Positions 60,004 through 64,000 of a stretch of DNA of 64,000 nt are shown here, piece after piece; positions within the stretch are counted from its first letter, which is position 1; every line of letters starts with the position of its first letter. The DNA lies in contig RMBW01000091.1 in NCBI GenBank assembly GCA_004009845.1, positions 62,001-126,000 of the forward strand. Direction: 5' to 3'. Source of the DNA: Davidsoniella eucalypti (lineage: Eukaryota > Ascomycota > Sordariomycetes > Microascales > Ceratocystidaceae). Below the pieces are notes generated by a model. The model worked only from the letters and a program-made list of their open reading frames with translations, did not search any database and was not told where the DNA came from. The position numbers were made by a program, and so were the translations under genes.

Positions 60004-60930
60004 GCCATTGGGTGCATTTAGTGGAGGACTTTGAATACCTGCTCGGGAGTCAATCCAGTGTTATATAAACCCAGTGATTAGACATAAATATAGTCAAATG
60101 AAGCCATTCTTTAGTAGAAACTTGTGAAGAATTAGAATAACTAAGGACTACATCTGTTATTGATAGGATTCTATATAGACTAGCTTATACTTGATACAGA
60201 TACAGAAGTCAAAGCAGCCCAAACCCAGAACATGAGCATTAGAGTGGCTCACTTAAAAGACTCTGTGCACCGCAGTAGTCCAGTCGAGCCACATGGTTAA
60301 AAAGCGCCTCCTGTTTTGCCTTTGACAAAGGTTATTTGTTTTCATCCTCTGAAAGCTTCCTCCTCTTGTTAGATGAAATATCACTCTCTGCTGGAAGGAT
60401 ATCGGCTCTGCCAAAGTCAATTACTGTGATCTCTCCATTAGCCCCTTGCAGTACATTTGGCCATCGGACATCGCCATGAACCACCCCTAGGTTACGCATC
60501 TTTTTCAGAGTAGAGCTGACTGTGCTGGCGGTGTCTGCTATAGACTCCTCCATGACCGAGTTTGGTTTGTACCACCATAAGATAATAACATGAAGTAGAC
60601 GATTCGTACATCAAACCAGTAATAGTATGTCTGACCCAGTGTCTTGAGGTCAACAGAGTCAAGACAGACTGAGCTGCTGTCCAGATTCCTACCATTCATG
60701 AGTGATAACAGACACAATGATGTGCAGTATTCTCTTTGAAGATTGGTCTCTGTGCTGCCATCAGCAGGTGCTTGGTGTGATGATGAGCCGCCATGATCAT
60801 GAGAAGGACCACTTGTGCTGCCTGCTCCGCTAGCACCGCAATTGTCACCACCACCAGTACTGCTACTACCATTACCGCCAACAAAAAAATAGCAGCAACA
60901 GAAACAACAGAGAATGAGTCCTCTGCACGC
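60004..60930 (-). pseudogene. Partial, internally deleted copy of the nuclease-kinase gene (kinase half)
   Basis: Inverted duplicate of the 27.46-28.69 kb segment. On the minus strand it keeps the Gly/Ser linker (GGDNCGASGAGSTSG), LQREYCTSLCLLSLMNGRNLDSS, then jumps across a deletion to VCLDSVDLKTLGQTYYYW. So the ATP-binding half of the kinase is missing. After a frameshift, a run of 73 codons (60553-60332) keeps the catalytic part: LGVVHGDVRWPNVLQGANGE and TVIDFGRADILP, then SNKRRKLSEDENK and a stop. These last motifs are better preserved than in the 28 kb copy. Downstream (60020-60095) lies the worn retroelement end module, as in the other copy. It cannot make an active kinase. The coordinates include the duplicated flank. 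Confidence 0.75.
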
Positions 60931-60949
60931 CAAAAAACCCCTCCTCATG

Positions 60950-61952
60950 GTCTGCCAAGGGATTGGGTGGGATGCAGGCCGGAACACGTCCAACTACAAG
61001 AGGACATCAAGACAGAAATCGAAAACGCTTTTGGGGGAGAGGCGAAGAGCATGGACTGGAGAGAGTACCGCCAGGACCCAGACATGATTGCCCTCCGCAT
61101 TGCGGTTCACAGCCCTGGCGACGTCCCGGGCACCATCGAGCTTCTCGGGCAGAAACGGCTGGTCAAGAGGCCAGGCCAGGCACAGCAACGACCAGATGCT
61201 TTAGATGCCGGAAACAGCACAAGACGGAGTCCTACACCTATGCTATTAGATGCGCCTCATACGGCTCAGTCAGCCACAGCAGCAACGAACGTGGTGGCTT
61301 ACACAAAAACAAGGAACCATGCACTTGCACTCTCAGATGCCCAGTATGCCAGGGACAACACAAAGCCACGAGCTGCCCCACCCTTCACTGATGGAGGGCC
61401 AAGGACACAGACAATAGGAACATACAAAGCCAACGTACAAAGGCGGCACAAAAGGCGGCTTTGGATGAAGCCGCCAGAAGGGATGCGGAGGTGGTCATGG
61501 TGCTGGAACCGGCAATCTACCAAGGTCGGACAACACTGCACCCACACTATACCCTGACACAAGAAAGAGGAAGAGTATATGTTTCGTTAAAAAGAACACC
61601 AACCTCGAGATATGACTGCGTCCCTGCCCACCCAGACATTTCGACTATATCAATCAAACACAGAGGGCTATCGCAGACAATCAGGGTAATTGGTGTGTAC
61701 AATGCAGGGACACAAAGCCGCAGACCAGATGAAGCAGTGAACACCCTGATGCAGAACAGGCGGAGGAACAAAAACATGATCATAGTGGGAGATTTCAATC
61801 TTCACCGCAGTCAGTGGGATGCTAATGCCAAAAAGCAAGACACTAAGGCGGAAGAACTCATCGATTGGATGGAGGCACACAGATCGGAAAGTGTGATAGA
61901 TCTTACTCTCATATCAGCATGCCCTAAAGTCTGTCGTATCTCATGCCGTTGA
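60950..61952 (+). mobile_element. Degenerate Tad-like LINE, ORF1 and start of ORF2 (endonuclease)
   Basis: Plus-strand fragments in shifting frames follow the fungal Tad order. First is an ORF1 C-terminal part (AKSMDWREYRQDPDMIALRI, ending VKRPGQAQQRP). Then come zinc knuckles (CFRCRKQHK, then RCPVCQGQHKATSCP, 61189-61391). Then an apurinic-type endonuclease/exonuclease/phosphatase domain at 61461-61952 carries MIIVGDFNLHRSQWD and ends SVIDLTLIS after an internal deletion. Reverse transcriptase and everything 3' are gone; the sequence passes into a copy of the short retroelement. It abuts the kinase pseudogene head to head at about 60.93 kb. Confidence 0.7.
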
Positions 61953-61995
61953 GCTGAGCTCCCCCATGACTTCCTTCTGCCGCCGCGGTCCTTCC

Positions 61996-62297
61996 AACCT
62001 TCCCTCCTACAACCCTCGAGGGGTACCTTTGAGTTTGAGTACCTCCCCCTTCGTCGTGGGTTTGTAAGAGCGACCAGCACATATCCCCAATGCTGCTGTC
62101 CATTCTTGGTTTCTTTTTCGACATTTGTCGTCTTTGAAGCACCGTTCTGTGAAGCCTTAAGCCCGACCCCGCGGCGTGGCACATACAAGTTTGTCGAGCG
62201 AAGGACTTTAAACATCTGTCTGGTATCCAATCCGGCGTTGTATGATCGATCTTAGTGATTTAGGTAGATTAAATATAATCAAATCAAATCAATTTCA
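61996..62297 (+). mobile_element. Internally deleted retroelement family copy
   Basis: Starts with aaccttccctcctacaaccc, as in the other copies. It continues about 180 bases, then jumps from accccgcggcgtgg to cacatacaagtttgtcgagc in the end module, and finishes with aatcaaatcaaatcaa near 62295. Compared with the 44260 copy, nearly 400 bases between these points are missing. A 9-base repeat acttccttc at 61969-61977 and 62298-62306 may be its target-site duplication. If so, the 5' end begins 18 bases earlier than in the other copies. Confidence 0.65.
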
Positions 62298-62306
62298 ACT
62301 TCCTTC

Positions 62307-63222
62307 ACAATAGTTACATATATAAATGCAGAGGTTGAAGTCACGATGGTTCAGAGTGGGAGGTTAAACATTGCTTTTAAAAATGTGATATGTTGAATAT
62401 AAGAATAACCACAATCTAAGCTAAGAATAGAACCAGTAGGAGGCTTTAGACGTGTCTAGCCACAAGTAGCGCCATGTTATATCCATTCCCGTAACTAGAG
62501 GTGATACACCAGCCAAGGACTATAGTTCGGAAGTAAAAAGATAACTAGATCAAGCATATTAAAAAAACAGACAAATGGATGAGAACCCATTGTTTTGATA
62601 CTTCAGTATATAGAAGATCATGGCGATGAATAAGATAATAAAAGTAGTATGATGGTAACGATTTGTTTAAGGGATGGTAAGAAGAGAATAAGATAAAGGG
62701 AGAAAAAAAAGAAAGTCATAGAAGTGTAGTCATCATAGCGTTGGTTACGCTTCTTTTGGGCGGCCAACGACCTCGAATACAAATGTAGAAGACGCCAGTT
62801 TTTAACGGACGCTGCATGGTTGTTCGTGATCCGTTTGAAGGGTTGTTCATACGAAAGTCGTATATATATGTTTAATTTTGGTGGTATTTCTTATCGGGCT
62901 CGTGATGGAAGAAGTTGGCATATCAATGCCAACGGGAAGAAGAGTGGAAAGGGACCCTCAGGCTCATTAGAAAGGGCCATATGATGAGGGCAAAGATAGA
63001 AAAGAGACATGGCCTTTCGGCGTTGTCGTCTATTCTCAGGCCAATATTTGCTGGTCTTTCCATGCGGCGACTGGGGGGAGGCGATGCTCTAACCGTGGGA
63101 GGCCAGTGTGAGAGTAGCTAGTCATAGTGTATCTCATGACCCTCGTTTTCGAGTGAAGCGAGGACATGACTCGCAAGACAGAATACCGGGTAGAGCAGCC
63201 CCTTCTCTCATACTTGGCCATC
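62307..63222. other. Intergenic, no gene seen
   Basis: AT-rich DNA followed by the probable 3' UTR of the small conserved gene on the minus strand. No coding or RNA gene was recognised. Confidence 0.5.
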
Positions 63223-63645
63223 TTACCACGAGGGCGGCGGGGTCGAGGGCTTAGAAGTAGTCGATGTCGCGGTCGACATGGACGAGCCACCAAAAGCCGG
63301 CATAGACATGCGCTTGTTGCGCTTGTTGCGCTGCTCGGCGGCAAAGTTGCTGCTATTGCTCGACGGCAGTGACGGGGAGACAGGCGACGGGGCCTCGAAG
63401 TGAAGGGCGTTTATGGCACCGGTAGTATTGATAGTGGCGGACCGGCCGGTGTGGTTTGGGCTGCTGGCACTGGCGCTGCTGGAGTATTCAGACGAGCCGG
63501 TCATGTTGGGCGTCTGGTAGACATACTCGCCATCAACGTAGACGGCAGCTGTTTGGAAGGTAGAGCGACGGTGGCGGTGGCGGGTGTAGCGCTTCTCGAG
63601 GCGGTACAGCTCGATCTTAGCCTGGATGCGGTCGATGAGGCCCAT
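63223..63645 (-). CDS. Small conserved fungal protein of unknown function
   Basis: From ATG at 63645, 140 residues. The N-terminus MGLIDRIQAKIELYRLEKRY followed by TRHRHRRSTFQTAAVYVDGE and YVYQTP resembles a short conserved protein I know from many Pezizomycotina, with a basic amphipathic helix then an aromatic YVDGEYVY motif. The rest is Ser/Thr/Pro-rich and disordered (SSEYSSSASASS, NKRNKRMSMPAFGG). No catalytic motif, signal peptide or membrane segment is seen. The frame extends upstream without an ATG in good context, so this Met is preferred. Confidence 0.75.
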   Translation of the reverse strand: MGLIDRIQAKIELYRLEKRYTRHRHRRSTFQTAAVYVDGEYVYQTPNMTGSSEYSSSASASSPNHTGRSATINTTGAINALHFEAPSPVSPSLPSSNSSNFAAEQRNKRNKRMSMPAFGGSSMSTATSTTSKPSTPPPSW

Positions 63646-64000
63646 GATGAGTGATGTATATGGTGTGAGAAATGGGATAGAAGCAGAAAGAGAATGATAG
63701 GGCGAGTGATAGTTGGACGCAGGTACTATCGGGGCAGTTGATATATGAAGCAAAATCACAGCAACAAAATACGAACAGAAGTGACGATTTCGTGAGTTTC
63801 GTTAATAAATAGGAAGATCAGACAGACGGAGAGATGAAGATTAGCCAGATCTTAGACTCTTTGAACAGAAAAATAAAAGACAAATAATAACAAGAAGTGA
63901 ATAGAACGAACAAGTAGAAGCAGGACGACAACAGTCAACCAAGAAGGCGGGAGTGCACTGATGATATACTTGGTATTATTAGTACGACTAGTCTCTCCAA
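63646..64000. other. Upstream region of the last gene
   Basis: Purine-rich on the plus strand (CT-rich when read as the leader of the minus-strand gene). Nothing else was recognised before the window ends. Confidence 0.45.

Noticed and set aside
1..64000. CRISPR arrays, bacterial operons or prophage
   Set aside because: No spaced direct-repeat array or bacterial gene organisation was seen. The tandem repeats present are within wall-protein genes or simple sequence.

Overview
This window looks like a chromosomal segment of a filamentous ascomycete (Pezizomycotina). The evidence is short GT-AG introns of about 55-90 bases, fungal-type proteins (an exo-beta-1,3-galactanase, GPI-anchored and mucin-like wall proteins, RasGAP, ASF1, RNA14, SRO7/Lgl, an aquaglyceroporin), a tRNA-Ser(AGA) close to the yeast gene, and degenerate Tad-like LINE retrotransposons. 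I cannot name the genus. Gene density is low: about a dozen convincing protein genes in 64 kb, with long gene-free stretches.

Layout. 0.3-1.9 kb: secreted GH43 exo-beta-1,3-galactanase carrying an apparent one-base frameshift. 4.7-6 kb: tRNA-Ser with LINE remnants about 50 bases upstream of it. 6-13.8 kb: gene-poor AT-rich DNA with one diverged inverted repeat. 13.9-16.4 kb: RasGAP. 18.4-19.4 kb (minus): histone chaperone ASF1, divergent from RNA14 (20.9-24.2 kb), the CstF-77-like mRNA 3'-end-processing subunit. 24.4-29.4 kb: repeat island. It holds a retroelement with a perfect 14-base target-site duplication that carries a long palindrome, a broken nuclease-kinase gene, and a second element copy in the opposite orientation. 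29.4-33.9 kb (minus): aquaglyceroporin and a PD-(D/E)XK-like fungal protein that seems to have lost its active-site motifs. 35.2-39.9 kb (minus): a 1,542-residue Ser/Thr/Gly repeat wall protein. 42.6-43.8 kb: GPI-anchored wall protein. 44.26-44.95 kb: the cleanest copy of the retroelement, with a 13-base target-site duplication. 50.6-51.6 kb: C2H2 zinc-finger factor behind a very long pyrimidine-rich leader. 54.4-57.5 kb (minus): SRO7/Lgl. 58.5-59.1 kb (minus): exon fragments of an unrecognised spliced gene. 60.0-62.3 kb: second repeat island (kinase pseudogene copy, Tad-like LINE, element copy). 63.2-63.6 kb (minus): small conserved fungal protein.

The host genes are mainly housekeeping functions: Ras signalling, chromatin assembly, pre-mRNA 3'-end formation, exocytosis and glycerol/water transport. 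With them sit two fast-evolving wall proteins and one secreted hydrolase. They form no evident cluster or pathway. The most unusual material is in the two repeat islands. They share a retroelement family and duplicated pieces of a fungal restriction-endonuclease-like/protein-kinase gene, both copies broken. Orientation of the retroelement family is uncertain: one end is a variable run of AATCA units and the middle contains an A/T-rich tract.
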